Part shown: in pieces, positions 1-8,450 of the stretch | How the letters are laid out: each line of letters opens with the position of its first letter | Position numbering within the stretch: the first letter of the stretch is position 1 | Assembly (NCBI GenBank): GCA_963702835.1 | Contig: OY969762.1 | Location: 2,480,001 to 2,544,000 of the forward strand | From: JAFGAV01 sp041479055 | GTDB taxonomy: Bacteria > Acidobacteriota > Aminicenantia > Aminicenantales > JAFGAV01 | DNA length: 64,000 nucleotides | Direction of reading: 5' to 3' | Position numbers and translations under genes: made by a program | The notes under the pieces: generated by a model | Database searches by the model: none | What the model was told of the DNA's origin: nothing | Seen by the model: the letters and a program-made list of their open reading frames with translations, nothing else

Positions 1-159
1 CTCCCAAACGGCTAAAACATAATCTTCCCGCTCCGGATGGTCCAGGTAGTCATCCACGACCTCCTCGGCCGCGAACAGCTCCGGCGGGGTGAACATGGAC
101 GTCTGTCGCAGAATATCCATCACCGCTTCCTTATCTGACCGAGCCATAGGCCGAACCAT
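1..159 (-). CDS. GNAT-family N-acetyltransferase, N-terminal part (cut by window edge)
   Basis: Only the first 53 codons are in the window. The start ATG at 159 gives MVRPMARSDKEAVMDILRQT, which fits the first strand and helix of GNAT acetyltransferases, enzymes that move an acetyl group from acetyl-CoA to an amine. The next residues (FTPPELFAAEEVVDDYL) fit the following helices. The start lies inside the end of the upstream ATP-grasp gene (29 bp overlap), so it is the third gene of a translationally coupled minus-strand operon. The acetyl-CoA-binding motif lies beyond the edge, so the family call rests on the N-terminus and on context. An internal ATG at 147 is an alternative start. Confidence 0.6.
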   Translation of the reverse strand, partial: MVRPMARSDKEAVMDILRQTSMFTPPELFAAEEVVDDYLDHPEREDYVLAVWE

Positions 160-1102
160 TCGTTCCGCTCCTGTGCCAGGCGTTGTGGATCATCTGTTTC
201 CAAAATTGTCCGTAATCAATCCCGGCCGCCTTCAAGGCCCGGGCATAGCCGGCGTTGAGGCTGATGTCCGGATTGGGGTTGACTTCGAGGATAAACAGGC
301 GGCCCCGCTTGTCCATGCGGAAATCCACCCGCGCGTAATCGCGACAGCCCATCACTTGGAAGGCCCGCAGGGCATAATCTTGCAGCCTCCGGCGGAGGTC
401 GTCATCGATGGGCGCCGGACAGATGGGCGGGGTCTTGATGTAAAGCTCGTTGTTCTCGAACCACTTGGCTTCGTAGCTGATGATGCGGGGCAGGTCTTTG
501 GGCATGGCCGAGAAATCAATTTCCGAGACGGGCAAGGCCCGCGGCTCGTCACCGCCCAGGATGGCCACGTTGAACTCCTGGCCGTCTATGAATTCTTCGA
601 CCAGGACCGGCGGCACGAAGCGGGCCAGGATGCTCCGGATGAGCAGCCGCAGCGACTCTTCATCGCGGACGACCGACTGGGGCGTCACGCCCATGCTGGC
701 GTCCTCGCAGTTGGGCTTAGCGATGACCGGGAACTTGAGGTCTATGGGCTCCTCGGCGGTGGTGATCAGCCGGCAGGCGGGTGTGGGCAGCCCGTGGGAG
801 GCCAGCACGGCCTTGGCCTTAAACTTGTCCTGGCACAGGCTGAGGGCTCTCATGACGTTGCCGGTGAAGTCGATGCGCAACAGCTCGTAGATGGCGGCCA
901 CGTTAGACTCCAGGTTGGTGGTGCCGTTGAAGCTTTCACACAGGTTGATGACGACGTCGGGCTTGACTTCGTGGATGCGGCGCAGGAAACCCAGGAAGCT
1001 TTCCTTGACCGGAATAAGGACGGCCGGATAGCCCAGCCCCAGCACGGCCTCGTACACTTCCCGGGCCATTTCCTCCACCGTCTCCTGGGACAGCTCTCTC
1101 AT
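131..1102 (-). CDS. ATP-grasp ligase, D-alanine--D-alanine ligase-like; 5' end frameshifted
   Basis: ATP-grasp enzymes join a carboxylate to an amine through an acyl phosphate. Visible motifs are the nucleotide-binding segment FPVIAKPNCEDASMGV (about residue 123), VLVEEFIDGQEFNVAIL, and the Mg-binding FILEVNPNPDIS near residue 275. The 323-residue frame from ATG 1102 lacks the first beta strand expected in the family. That strand (MNNSKPLVGVVYES) is encoded just upstream from ATG 1167 in another frame. A single missing base near 1126-1131 would explain this. ATG 1167 overlaps the stop of the preceding gene, as expected for coupling. Two unlike ATP-grasp genes beside a GNAT gene suggest a peptide or amino-acid ligation pathway rather than ordinary Ddl. 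The substrate is unknown. Confidence 0.8.
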   Translation of the reverse strand: MRELSQETVEEMAREVYEAVLGLGYPAVLIPVKESFLGFLRRIHEVKPDVVINLCESFNGTTNLESNVAAIYELLRIDFTGNVMRALSLCQDKFKAKAVLASHGLPTPACRLITTAEEPIDLKFPVIAKPNCEDASMGVTPQSVVRDEESLRLLIRSILARFVPPVLVEEFIDGQEFNVAILGGDEPRALPVSEIDFSAMPKDLPRIISYEAKWFENNELYIKTPPICPAPIDDDLRRRLQDYALRAFQVMGCRDYARVDFRMDKRGRLFILEVNPNPDISLNAGYARALKAAGIDYGQFWKQMIHNAWHRSGTNGSAYGSVR

Positions 1103-1159
1103 GTCGGCCTTGGGGTTGGGGACGAAGACTCATAGACGACGCCGACCAAAGGCTTGCTG

Positions 1160-2218
1160 TTATTCATGGTTCAGCCCGTACCGTCCGGCCGCTTCGGCCG
1201 CCACGCGAAGAATCAGGTCGGAATAGGTGTAGCCCGCTGTCCGGGCGGCCTTGGGCAGGCAGGAATTCTCCTCGGGGTTGGGCAGGATCCCGGGCAAGGG
1301 GTTGAGCTCCAGGATGTGGGGCTCGTCCCGCTCGTCCAGCCGGACATCCACCCGGCACCAGTCCCGGATGCGGAGGACGCCGCAGGCCTTCTTCACCAGG
1401 TCGGCGATCCGGCCGGCCAGCGCCTGGGGGATATCGGCCGGGCAGCGGAAAATGGGCAGCGGGTTCTGGGGGGTGTCCCACACCCACTTGGCTTCATAGG
1501 AATAAATGGGGTTGGCGCCGGCGGGCAAAAGGCTGTGGTCGATCTCGACGATAGGCAGAACTTCATAGTGCGGATGGTTGCCCAGCACGCCTACCGTGAA
1601 CTCGCGGCCGCCGAGGAACTTCTCGATGATGACCGGCTCGTTGTAGCGGCCGACGATCTCGGCCACTCGTTCGGCCAGCTCGCTCTTGGTCCGGACCACG
1701 CAGTTGTCTTTAATGCCCTTGCTCGATCCTTCATATAAAGGCTTGACGATGGCCGGCAGCGCAATGTTCTTGGGCAGAGTGGAACCCGGGTCGGCCAGCC
1801 AGAACGGCGGGTTGGGGATGCCGTAGTAATTCAGGATCTCCTTAGCCCGCGACTTATCCAGACAAATTCCCAGAGTCAAAGGGTCGGAGCCTGTATAGGG
1901 AATCCCCAGGATCTCGCACAGGACGGGAACATGCGACTCGCGGTTGGGCCCGTACAATCGTTCGGCAATGTTGAAGACGAGGTCGGGCCTTACTTTACGG
2001 ATACGGCCGTAAGCCTGGTCGTCGGATTCGATGGGGAAGACCTGGTGCTTCTCGCTGAGCGCCCGGCTGATCGCTTGAATGGTCTCGTCCGAGTCGCACT
2101 CAGCGAGCATATCAAGTGGAGGCTCGTCGTCTTCTTCGCCCCAAGTCTCGACGAACTTTGAGGAATGAAGCGACGCGGCCATCCCGTTTTTCGAACTGTA
2201 GAGCAATGCGACTTTCAT
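1160..2218 (-). CDS. ATP-grasp ligase, D-alanine--D-alanine ligase-like (second copy)
   Basis: This 352-residue ATP-grasp protein is the first gene of the operon. It has the intact N-terminal strand MKVALLYSSKNGM, the ATP-binding segment AIVKPLYEGSSKGIKDN (about residue 165), VIIEKFLGGREFTVGVLG, and the metal-binding HILELNPLPGI (about residue 315). The length matches Ddl-type ligases. Its motifs differ clearly from the downstream copy, so the two probably act on different substrates or in succession. Its stop overlaps the probable original start of the next gene. A sigma-70-like promoter lies about 80 bp upstream. A cell-wall Ddl role is possible but less likely, because no mur or fts genes are nearby. 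Confidence 0.82.
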   Translation of the reverse strand: MKVALLYSSKNGMAASLHSSKFVETWGEEDDEPPLDMLAECDSDETIQAISRALSEKHQVFPIESDDQAYGRIRKVRPDLVFNIAERLYGPNRESHVPVLCEILGIPYTGSDPLTLGICLDKSRAKEILNYYGIPNPPFWLADPGSTLPKNIALPAIVKPLYEGSSKGIKDNCVVRTKSELAERVAEIVGRYNEPVIIEKFLGGREFTVGVLGNHPHYEVLPIVEIDHSLLPAGANPIYSYEAKWVWDTPQNPLPIFRCPADIPQALAGRIADLVKKACGVLRIRDWCRVDVRLDERDEPHILELNPLPGILPNPEENSCLPKAARTAGYTYSDLILRVAAEAAGRYGLNHE

Positions 2219-2299
2219 GGCACGATTCTTGCTTGTCCCCTCGCTTTGCTTAGTGGCCCTGTCAATCTTTCTCTCAAATTTCCAATTTCTTTAATTCAA

Positions 2300-2327
2300 A
2301 TTATAAACTATTTTTTCCTTTTGTCAA
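2300..2327 (-). promoter_or_regulatory. Sigma-70-type promoter of the ATP-grasp operon
   Basis: On the minus strand a perfect -35 TTGACA (2327-2322) and a perfect -10 TATAAT (2305-2300) are separated by 16 bp in a locally AT-rich patch. Transcription would start near 2293 and leave a leader of about 75 nt before the ATG at 2218. Confidence 0.75.
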
Positions 2328-2483
2328 TACCTTTTTTATACTTTTTTTTGGGTTGACACAAAAAGTGAACACCATTCCTAGTGGCGAACATGAATATTAG
2401 CCAGCGCGCCTCGGACCTGTCAGGAAATGAAGCGGCCGAATCGCCTTCCCGGTACGTACCCTACTATTTTTATAGATTTTTTC

Positions 2484-3299
2484 CTAGAGCAGGAACGTTG
2501 TATCCAGATAGAAAGCGCGCGGCGAAAGCGGCCGCCCGGAAAATCCGGAGCCGGAGGGGATATTCATGATCAAATAAGCGCCCGCCCGTCGGATATCTTC
2601 AAGACTTGCCCGCGGCAAGCCCTTTTCCACATGAACAACCAGCCCGCCTCCGCGCCGGCGGCCGGCCCGCCTGATATCTTCAAGCAAAGCCTGATCTGCG
2701 CTGAGCTCTAGGTCTGCCTCCGATATATGAACCCACAGGCCGGCCTCGGCCAAATTCTCGAGTTCCTTGAAAAGCCGGCCATGATGATAATAAACCATCT
2801 CGGCTCGGCCGGCCCTTTGTCCTGCTTTGATATCGACTAAAAGAGCCGGGTCGCGCGGCCTGTCCTTATTTGAAATATGAAGATCGATTCCGCTGCGGAC
2901 CAGCTCTTTAATCATTTCCAGGGTCAAACTTCCCGTCCTCCCCTCATCGCCGATTTCTCCGTACTGGAAGAAGACCGTCCAGGCTCCCGTGGGGCGGCCC
3001 GCTTTTTGAATCCGCGCCAGAGCGGCCACATCGGCCCGGACATCATCGGCGGTGTAGAGGTCGGCGCCGGCCCGGCCCAGCCATTCCAAGCTGAAAACAT
3101 CGAGCTTTCCCGAATCCACCAGCCGGAACCGCTTTCCCTTCCGGCGTGCGGTTTGGGCCGCGTCCAGCAGCCAGGAAAATTCATGCTGGTCGTCCCGAAC
3201 GGTCACCCCCTCCCGCAGCCGAGCCTGGTCCAGCAGACGAAACCCCCGGTCAGCGGGTGTGATTTCTATGGGCAGGCCTTCCGACGATTCTCCGGACAT
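2484..3299 (-). CDS. Conserved-looking protein of unknown function, barrel-like repeats
   Basis: This is a soluble 271-residue protein with no signal peptide or membrane segment. I do not recognise the family. It has a repeating alternation of short hydrophobic strands and helices (WTVFFQYGE, IDLHISNK, LWVHISEADLEL, GGLVVHVEKG, AYLIMNIPSG) spaced about 30-40 residues apart, which suggests a TIM-barrel-like fold. It ends in an aromatic tail, FYLDTTFLL. It stands alone on the minus strand behind its own promoter and a GGAGGG ribosome-binding site. No catalytic motif could be assigned. Confidence 0.6.
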   Translation of the reverse strand: MSGESSEGLPIEITPADRGFRLLDQARLREGVTVRDDQHEFSWLLDAAQTARRKGKRFRLVDSGKLDVFSLEWLGRAGADLYTADDVRADVAALARIQKAGRPTGAWTVFFQYGEIGDEGRTGSLTLEMIKELVRSGIDLHISNKDRPRDPALLVDIKAGQRAGRAEMVYYHHGRLFKELENLAEAGLWVHISEADLELSADQALLEDIRRAGRRRGGGLVVHVEKGLPRASLEDIRRAGAYLIMNIPSGSGFSGRPLSPRAFYLDTTFLL

Positions 3300-3333
3300 T
3301 CTTTATTTCCCTCCATGATTTTCAGGAAGCAAA

Positions 3334-3361
3334 ATAATAACACATGCCCTGGCTGAGTCAA
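3334..3361 (-). promoter_or_regulatory. Promoter of the 2484-3299 gene
   Basis: Minus-strand -35 TTGACT (3361-3356) and -10 TATTAT (3339-3334) are spaced 16 bp apart, about 35 bp upstream of the start codon. Confidence 0.55.
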
Positions 3362-3416
3362 GAAAGCATATTAAGGGAGAAGCAATTCTTTATCCGGGGC
3401 ACCTGATAATCATGAA

Positions 3417-3494
3417 GGGGTGGCGCGGCGGAGGGGCTCCCCGCCTGCGCGCAGCCTTACGAGCACAGCCGGGGAGGAGCCGCGACAGGACCCC
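3417..3494. repeat. 78-bp interspersed hairpin repeat, copy 1
   Basis: The element begins GGGGTGGCGCGGCGGAGG and ends GAGCCGCGACAGGACCCC. Its two ends are imperfect inverted repeats, and the arms GGCTCC..CCGCCTG and CAGCCGGGGAGGAGCC can form a long hairpin. Near-identical copies lie at 8451-8528 and 24740-24817, all intergenic. It resembles a REP or MITE-like element. This copy lies upstream of queC. Confidence 0.85.
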
Positions 3495-3601
3495 AGAAAG
3501 AACTGACCTGGCACCGGAAAAAGAATTGCTTACTTTTAAGGGAAGAGTTGAAAATCATGTCCCATTCCCCTATCATCTAGCTGAAAGCCGCAAAGCCCCC
3601 G

Positions 3602-4297
3602 ATGAAAGCCTGCGTTGTCCTTTTTTCTGGCGGAATCGACTCGACAACGGCTCTGTATTGGGCCCGGCAGGGCTACCAAATTGTTCACCCCCTGACCTTT
3701 GATTACGGCCAACGGCATCGGGTCGAAATCGAACTGGCGGCCGTCACCGCCGCCCGGCTTGGGCTCGAGCCCGTCCTGCTCAAGGTGGACCTCACCCAGG
3801 TGGGAGGCTCGGCCCTCACCGACCAGGATATCCCGGTTCCCAAACTCGAAAGTCTTCCTGAGCCGGGGGCCTGGCCGCCGCTGACCTATGTCCCTTTCCG
3901 GAACGGTATTTTTCTGGCCTTGGCCGCCGCCTGGGCCGAGCCGCGAGGCATCCAGGACCTTGTCTGCGGCTTTAACATCATCGACTCGCCCGACTATCCG
4001 GACACCCGGCCCGAGTTCGTGGAGGCCATGGAAAGGGCCATTCGGGCCGGCACCTATTCCGACTTCAAGGGCCGCCCCATCCGCATCGTGGCCCCCTTTA
4101 TCCGCCAAAAAAAAAGCGAGATCATTCGGCTGGGCCTGGAGCTGGGCGCGGATTATTCGGATTCGGTTTCCTGCTATGATGGCAAGGAGGTCCCCTGCTT
4201 CCACTGTCCGGCCTGCCTGCTGAGGCAGAGGGCCTGGGCCGAAGTGGGCCGGGAGGATCCTCTGCTCGTGCGGCTGGAAAAGGAGGGAAAGCTGTGA
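3602..4297 (+). CDS. queC: 7-cyano-7-deazaguanine synthase QueC
   Basis: QueC converts 7-carboxy-7-deazaguanine to preQ0 using ATP and ammonia in queuosine synthesis. The N-terminus has the PP-loop motif VVLFSGGIDSTTALYWA, followed by LTFDYGQRH. The C-terminus has the zinc cysteine cluster CFHCPACLLR, preceded by a further Cys in SVSCYDG. The length of 231 residues is typical. The stop overlaps the GTG start of queD, so queC, queD and queE form a coupled operon. I looked for a preQ1 riboswitch in the 100 bp upstream and saw no convincing one. Confidence 0.96.
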   Translation: MKACVVLFSGGIDSTTALYWARQGYQIVHPLTFDYGQRHRVEIELAAVTAARLGLEPVLLKVDLTQVGGSALTDQDIPVPKLESLPEPGAWPPLTYVPFRNGIFLALAAAWAEPRGIQDLVCGFNIIDSPDYPDTRPEFVEAMERAIRAGTYSDFKGRPIRIVAPFIRQKKSEIIRLGLELGADYSDSVSCYDGKEVPCFHCPACLLRQRAWAEVGREDPLLVRLEKEGKL

Positions 4298-4641
4298 GCT
4301 GGATACTGCGGGTCAGGGATAAATTTCAGGCCGCCCATTTTCTGCGGGAGTACAAGGGGAAGTGCGAAAAGCTCCACGGCCACAGCTTCCAGGTCGAGGT
4401 CCGGGTCGAGGTCCGGGAGCTGGACCGGACCGGCATCGGCCTCGACTTCACCGAGATCAAAAAGAAGCTGGCCGAAGCCCTTCCCGACCACTCCCTGCTC
4501 AACGAGGTCTACGACTTCAACCCCACCGCGGAAAATCTCGCCCGGCGATTCTTCCAGGATATGAAAAAGCATTTTCCCGTCAGGGCCGTAACGGTCTGGG
4601 AATCCGAGGATGCCTCAGCCACCTACACTGAGGACCGCTGA
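4294..4641 (+). CDS. queD: 6-carboxytetrahydropterin synthase QueD
   Basis: QueD turns dihydroneopterin triphosphate into 6-carboxy-tetrahydropterin, the substrate of QueE. The 115-residue protein shows the family motif around the catalytic cysteine, GKCEKLHGHSFQVEV, with zinc-binding histidines (AAHFL and HGH). Further on it has PTAENLARRFF and the C-terminal VWESEDASATY. The start is GTG in a GTGA overlap with the queC stop. The 3' end overlaps queE by 32 bp. GTP cyclohydrolase I, which feeds the pathway, is not in this window. Confidence 0.95.
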   Translation: MSWILRVRDKFQAAHFLREYKGKCEKLHGHSFQVEVRVEVRELDRTGIGLDFTEIKKKLAEALPDHSLLNEVYDFNPTAENLARRFFQDMKKHFPVRAVTVWESEDASATYTEDR

Positions 4642-5239
4642 AATCTTCGCCTCTCTGCAGGGTGAAGGCCTGCGCCAGGGCGAGCCCACCCTTTTTATAC
4701 GGCTGACCGGCTGCAACCTTCGCTGCAGTTTCTGCGATACGAAATCCGCCTGGACGGGGGGAACGTTTCTCAGCCTCGATGATATCCTGGCCCGCTTGAA
4801 GCGGCTGAGGAAAAAATATCCGGCCGGCTGGGTCTGCCTGACCGGCGGCGAACCCCTGAGGCAAGATGTGACGGCTCTGGCCAGGGCCGTCAAAAAAGAA
4901 GGTCTCAAGGTCCAGGTGGAAACGAACGGACTCTTCTACCAGCGGCTGCCGGTGGACTGGTACACGGTCTCACCCAAGCCCAGGGCTTATGCCGTCCGGA
5001 AGGAATACAAACACCGGGCCCGGGAAGTGAAGCTCATCGTCAGCCGGGACCTGACTTTCGACATCGTCCGGCGGATACGCCGGGATTTCCCGGAAAGCGT
5101 TCCGCTCCTCCTCCAGCCGCAGTCCCTGCAGCGGTGGAGCATGGCCAAGGCGGTGAAGCTCACGACCCAAGGCCTGCAGGCCGGCCTGTCCAACCTGCGC
5201 CTGTCCCTCCAGGCTCACAAAGTTCTCGGCCTGCCCTAG
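4610..5239 (+). CDS. queE: 7-carboxy-7-deazaguanine synthase QueE (radical SAM)
   Basis: QueE contracts the pterin ring of 6-carboxy-tetrahydropterin to 7-carboxy-7-deazaguanine by S-adenosylmethionine radical chemistry. The iron-sulfur motif is CNLRCSFCDT (CX3CX2C), which fits here. FASLQGEGLRQGEPTLFIRL precedes it and the SAM-binding CLTGGEPL follows it. The length of 209 residues is normal. It overlaps queD and ends the operon. No obvious gene follows for about 130 bp. Confidence 0.95.
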   Translation: MPQPPTLRTAEIFASLQGEGLRQGEPTLFIRLTGCNLRCSFCDTKSAWTGGTFLSLDDILARLKRLRKKYPAGWVCLTGGEPLRQDVTALARAVKKEGLKVQVETNGLFYQRLPVDWYTVSPKPRAYAVRKEYKHRAREVKLIVSRDLTFDIVRRIRRDFPESVPLLLQPQSLQRWSMAKAVKLTTQGLQAGLSNLRLSLQAHKVLGLP

Positions 5240-5376
5240 GGCACCGTCTTATAAGTCCCCTGGAGGGGCCGCGCCGCCCCCCTCAAACTCCCCGGCCATC
5301 GTGCCTCGAAGCAGGCAGCTCCCCCTGACCAGGACTTGTGAGACGCGCGATTGGCGCCGGGCGGGCCTCGGGAATT

Positions 5377-5541
5377 CTACTCGGAGGTCCCTTGCTGGGG
5401 AGTCGGTTCGCCGGCGGCGGGCTCCTGGCTTTCCTCCGGGGGCTTGTCTTTGCTCTGCCGTCTCAACCGTTTTTCTTCCTGCTTTTTTTGACGTAAGAGT
5501 TCCCTGCTTCTCTTGGCGCTCTTGAAGGCGCTGCGGGCCAT
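5377..5541 (-). CDS. Small basic protein of 54 residues
   Basis: A good ribosome-binding site (GAAGGAGG) precedes ATG 5541. The product starts MARSAFKSAKRSRELLRQKK, continues as a Lys/Arg/Glu-rich helix, and ends in a Pro/Glu/Gln-rich tail (QEPAAGEPTPQQGTSE). This looks like a small RNA-binding or ribosome-associated protein, but no function can be assigned. It lies between queE and the EamA gene and is transcribed away from queE. The frame is short, so confidence comes mainly from the ribosome-binding site and the coherent charged composition. Confidence 0.55.
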   Translation of the reverse strand: MARSAFKSAKRSRELLRQKKQEEKRLRRQSKDKPPEESQEPAAGEPTPQQGTSE

Positions 5542-5615
5542 GGCTCCTCCTTCTTCTATTTATCGCCGGTCATCGGCCGGCCGGATAAGGCCTTTCCCTG
5601 GCTTTTATTATACCA

Positions 5616-6614
5616 CTAGGCTCCGTTGCTGGAAGGGATTCTGGATTTCACGAAGAAACGATACCCGGACCGGGTGAGATAGACGCCGGCCAGGATGATG
5701 GCCGCGCCCAGGGCCTGGAATTTTGAAAGCTTCTCGCCCAGGATGAAATGGGCGGAGACAGCGGTCAGGACCGGCGTGATATTGCCGTACACGGCAGTGC
5801 GGGAATTTCCCACCCTCTGGACCGAGGTGTACCAAAAAACGAACCCGAGTACGATGGCGAATATGGCGGAATAGCCCAGGCCGGCCCAGGCCACGGGCAT
5901 GGGCCGCCGCCAGTCCTGCCGGAGGAGAGGGGGCATGGCCACGGGAAGGTAGGCCAGGGTGCCGGCGGCCATGGTCCAGGCCGTGAGCCGGAGGGGCGAC
6001 ATCCTGTCGAGCAGCGGCTTGGAAAAGACGGTATAGAGCGTCCAGAAAATATTCCCCACCAAGACCATCAGGTCGCCCTTGATGCTCAGGCCCTTCAGCT
6101 CGAAGGCGCCGGATTGACGGGTGATGATGAGGTACAAACCTCCGAAGGACACGGCGATCCCCAGCCAGGAAGCCCAATGCAGCCGGTCGTGCTTGAGGAA
6201 CATGCTCACCAGGGCGACCATGATGGGCGTGGTGGCCAGGATGAATGAAGTGTTGGAAGCGCTGGTCAGCTCCAGCCCTTGGATGAACAGCACCTGGTAG
6301 AGGAAGTTGCCCATGACCCCGACTGCCGCCAGGCGGAGGAAATCCGATCGGCTTACGGCCAGCGAGCCTTCGCTCAAGCGGAGCGCAATAAAGAGTATCA
6401 AGGTAGAGCTCAGGAGCCGCAGGAAGTTGAAAACATGGGGCGAGGAGAAATAAGGCAGGCTGAGCTTGAGTGCCGAAAAATTCAAGGCCCAGATGCTGAC
6501 GGCCAGGACCATCAGCAGGTCGCTCGTGCCGAGTCTCTTGGAGTCCGGCCCGGCCTTGTTTTCCAGGGGGCCGTTTTCTAGGGCCGTGCTTTTTCCTGAT
6601 ATGGATCTGTTCAT
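5616..6614 (-). CDS. EamA/DMT-family transporter
   Basis: This inner-membrane carrier has ten predicted membrane helices in two EamA repeats, the drug/metabolite transporter layout. The first repeat begins DLLMVLAVSIWALNFSALKL and ends near IAVSFGGLYLIIT. The second begins GDLMVLVGNIFWTLYTVFSK and ends AIILAGVYLTRSGY. The ATG at 6614 is preferred because the longer frame upstream codes for a low-complexity tail overlapping queF. The substrate is not predictable; family members export amino acids, purines or other metabolites. The gene sits between queE and queF. Confidence 0.88.
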   Translation of the reverse strand: MNRSISGKSTALENGPLENKAGPDSKRLGTSDLLMVLAVSIWALNFSALKLSLPYFSSPHVFNFLRLLSSTLILFIALRLSEGSLAVSRSDFLRLAAVGVMGNFLYQVLFIQGLELTSASNTSFILATTPIMVALVSMFLKHDRLHWASWLGIAVSFGGLYLIITRQSGAFELKGLSIKGDLMVLVGNIFWTLYTVFSKPLLDRMSPLRLTAWTMAAGTLAYLPVAMPPLLRQDWRRPMPVAWAGLGYSAIFAIVLGFVFWYTSVQRVGNSRTAVYGNITPVLTAVSAHFILGEKLSKFQALGAAIILAGVYLTRSGYRFFVKSRIPSSNGA

Positions 6615-6699
6615 ACGCTCTGGAGTATTCCGGAAGGCAGCCGGCGAAGGAAACCGGGCTGATACAAAGGGAATAGGGCAGCTGGGCCGAATCCGGATT

Positions 6700-7092
6700 T
6701 CAACGGCGCGGCCGCGGGTAGCGGGCCTCGACAACCGACTTGATGCCTCCTCTTGGGTTGAACTCTCCTTTGACTACGGCCCACACCGGCCGGCAGCATC
6801 TCACTACGTCCTCCAGGATGCGATTGACCGCATTCTCATAAAAGATGCCCAGGTTCCGGTAGGCGGTCATATATTCTTTGAGCGATTTAAGCTCCAGACA
6901 GCGGCCGGCGGGCTGGTAGCGTATGGTCACCGTGCCGAAATCGGGCTGTCCGGTCTTGGGGCAGACCGAGGTGAACTCGGGGATTTCGATAGTGATCTCG
7001 TATTGCCGGAACTGGTTGGGAAAAGTTTCAATGGCCGGCAGCTTGGCCCTCAGTCCGGCTTTGGACTCTTTCAGGCCGTAGGCTTTGTTCAT
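6700..7092 (-). CDS. queF: preQ0 reductase QueF (short type I)
   Basis: QueF reduces the nitrile of preQ0 to the amine of preQ1 with NADPH, the step after QueC. At about 130 residues it is the short, unimodular type. It carries the nucleophilic cysteine in FTSVCPKTGQPDFGT and the QueF signature LELKSLKEYMTAYRNLGIFYE split around LKSLKEY. ATG 7092 (MNKAYGLKES) is preferred to the upstream ATG. It is on the opposite strand to queCDE and separated from them by the small basic gene and the EamA gene, so the pathway is regulated as at least two units. Confidence 0.93.
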   Translation of the reverse strand: MNKAYGLKESKAGLRAKLPAIETFPNQFRQYEITIEIPEFTSVCPKTGQPDFGTVTIRYQPAGRCLELKSLKEYMTAYRNLGIFYENAVNRILEDVVRCCRPVWAVVKGEFNPRGGIKSVVEARYPRPRR

Positions 7093-7237
7093 GTTTCCCA
7101 GTATACCCCAGACTCTTCGCACCTGACAAACATGCTGCGGTCAGCCGAAAACCAGGACAACGGGCCTGGAGCAGACAGGCATTGTATCACCTTATTTGTT
7201 TATGTCATCATACACCCCCAAGTGATGAGGAGCTTCC

Positions 7238-7441
7238 TTGAAAGAATGCCGGAGCGGAAAGAACCTCGAGGCCTGCAACTGTAGCTACGAGCCCTGCAGC
7301 CGGAAGGGGGTCTGCTGCGAATGTCTTCGGTACCATTGGGCCCTGCGGGAACTTCCGGCCTGCTTTTCCCCGGATTCCGTCGAACGGACCTACGATCGGT
7401 CGCTGCGGCGGTTCATGGCCGTCATGAAGGACAAAACCTAG
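7238..7441 (+). CDS. DUF6485-type cysteine-rich small protein
   Basis: This 67-residue protein has a cysteine cluster (ACNCSYEPCSRKGVCCEC) followed by RELPACFSPDSVERTYDRS, a pattern I associate with the uncharacterised DUF6485 family. The cysteines suggest metal binding, zinc or iron-sulfur. The start is TTG 7238, since no ATG or GTG precedes the conserved part. The stop codon shares one base with the GTG start of the next gene, so it is probably coupled with the radical SAM gene. Confidence 0.72.
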   Translation: MKECRSGKNLEACNCSYEPCSRKGVCCECLRYHWALRELPACFSPDSVERTYDRSLRRFMAVMKDKT

Positions 7442-8415
7442 TGACGAAAGGCACGGCACCCCGCCCCGCGCACCGACTCCGCATCTACGGCCCGGTGCCT
7501 TCACGCCGCCTGGGCTTTTCCCTGGGAGTGGACATCCTGCCCTATAAGACCTGTTCCTTTAACTGTATATACTGCCAGCTCGGACCCGGCCGTCGATTAT
7601 ATGGACAGCGCAAAGCGTTTGTCCCGGTGGAAGAGGTCGTCTCCCAGGTCCGCCGGGCGCTCCGGCGAGCCGGCCGAGTGGACTCCATCACTTTCTCCGG
7701 GTCGGGCGAGCCGACGCTCCATACCGGACTAGGACGCATGATCCGCGAGATCAAGAAAGTCACCGACATCCCGGTCACCGTCCTGACCAACAGCTCGCTG
7801 CTGACCAAGCCGGCTGTCCGGCGAGCCCTGCGGGCCGCGGACCGCGTGATCCCTTCGCTCGACGCGGCCAGGCCTGCCATCTTCCGCAGGATCAATAGGC
7901 CGCATCCCTGCCTCACTCTCCGCCGGATCATCGACGGCCTGGCCGCTTTCCGCAAAGAATACAAAGGGAAGATCTGGCTGGAGATCATGCTGGTCAAGGG
8001 CCTAAACGATTCGGCCGAGCACGTCCGCGCCCTGAAAAGGGCGGTAGCCCGGATCCAGCCGGATAAAGTCCAGCTCAACACGGTCGTTCGGCCGCCGGCC
8101 GAGCCGGAGGCCCAGCCGCTTTCCACCCGCGAGATGGCCGCCATCTGCCGTCAGCTCGGCCCGCCTTGCGAAGTGGTGGCTTCCTTCCGCGGCGGGAAGT
8201 CCGGGCTGCGCCAGAGACAGGTGCCGCTGCGGGTCCTGGATATGCTCCGCCGGCGCCCGCTGACGGCGGAAGATATCAAACATTCCCTGGGTCTCAACCG
8301 AAAGTCCCTGGAGGCGGCCCTGACCGGGCTTCTGCGCTGGGGGCGGATCCGGAAGAAGACTCATGCCGGGCGGGATTTCTACGAACCGGCCGGGGATCTC
8401 GAGCAGAACCCATGA
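7441..8415 (+). CDS. COG0731-type radical SAM protein with C-terminal winged helix
   Basis: The 324-residue protein begins at a GTG overlapping the previous stop. Near the N-terminus are YGPVPSRRLGFSLGVDILP and the iron-sulfur motif CSFNCIYCQ (CX3CX2C), typical of COG0731 proteins related to wyosine-type radical enzymes. FSGSGEPTLH and VLTNSSLL follow. The last 80 residues (RVLDMLRRRPLTAEDIKHSL and GLLRWGRIRKK) look like a winged-helix domain, suggesting nucleic acid contact. The substrate is unknown. The coupled Cys-rich protein upstream may be a partner. Confidence 0.85.
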   Translation: MTKGTAPRPAHRLRIYGPVPSRRLGFSLGVDILPYKTCSFNCIYCQLGPGRRLYGQRKAFVPVEEVVSQVRRALRRAGRVDSITFSGSGEPTLHTGLGRMIREIKKVTDIPVTVLTNSSLLTKPAVRRALRAADRVIPSLDAARPAIFRRINRPHPCLTLRRIIDGLAAFRKEYKGKIWLEIMLVKGLNDSAEHVRALKRAVARIQPDKVQLNTVVRPPAEPEAQPLSTREMAAICRQLGPPCEVVASFRGGKSGLRQRQVPLRVLDMLRRRPLTAEDIKHSLGLNRKSLEAALTGLLRWGRIRKKTHAGRDFYEPAGDLEQNP

Positions 8416-8450
8416 ACGGGAAGCATCTCCCCGCCTACTGATCTTGGGGA

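Noticed and set aside
3500..3601. preQ1 riboswitch before queC
   Set aside because: The A-rich tail and short stem of a preQ1-I aptamer are not convincing in this leader.
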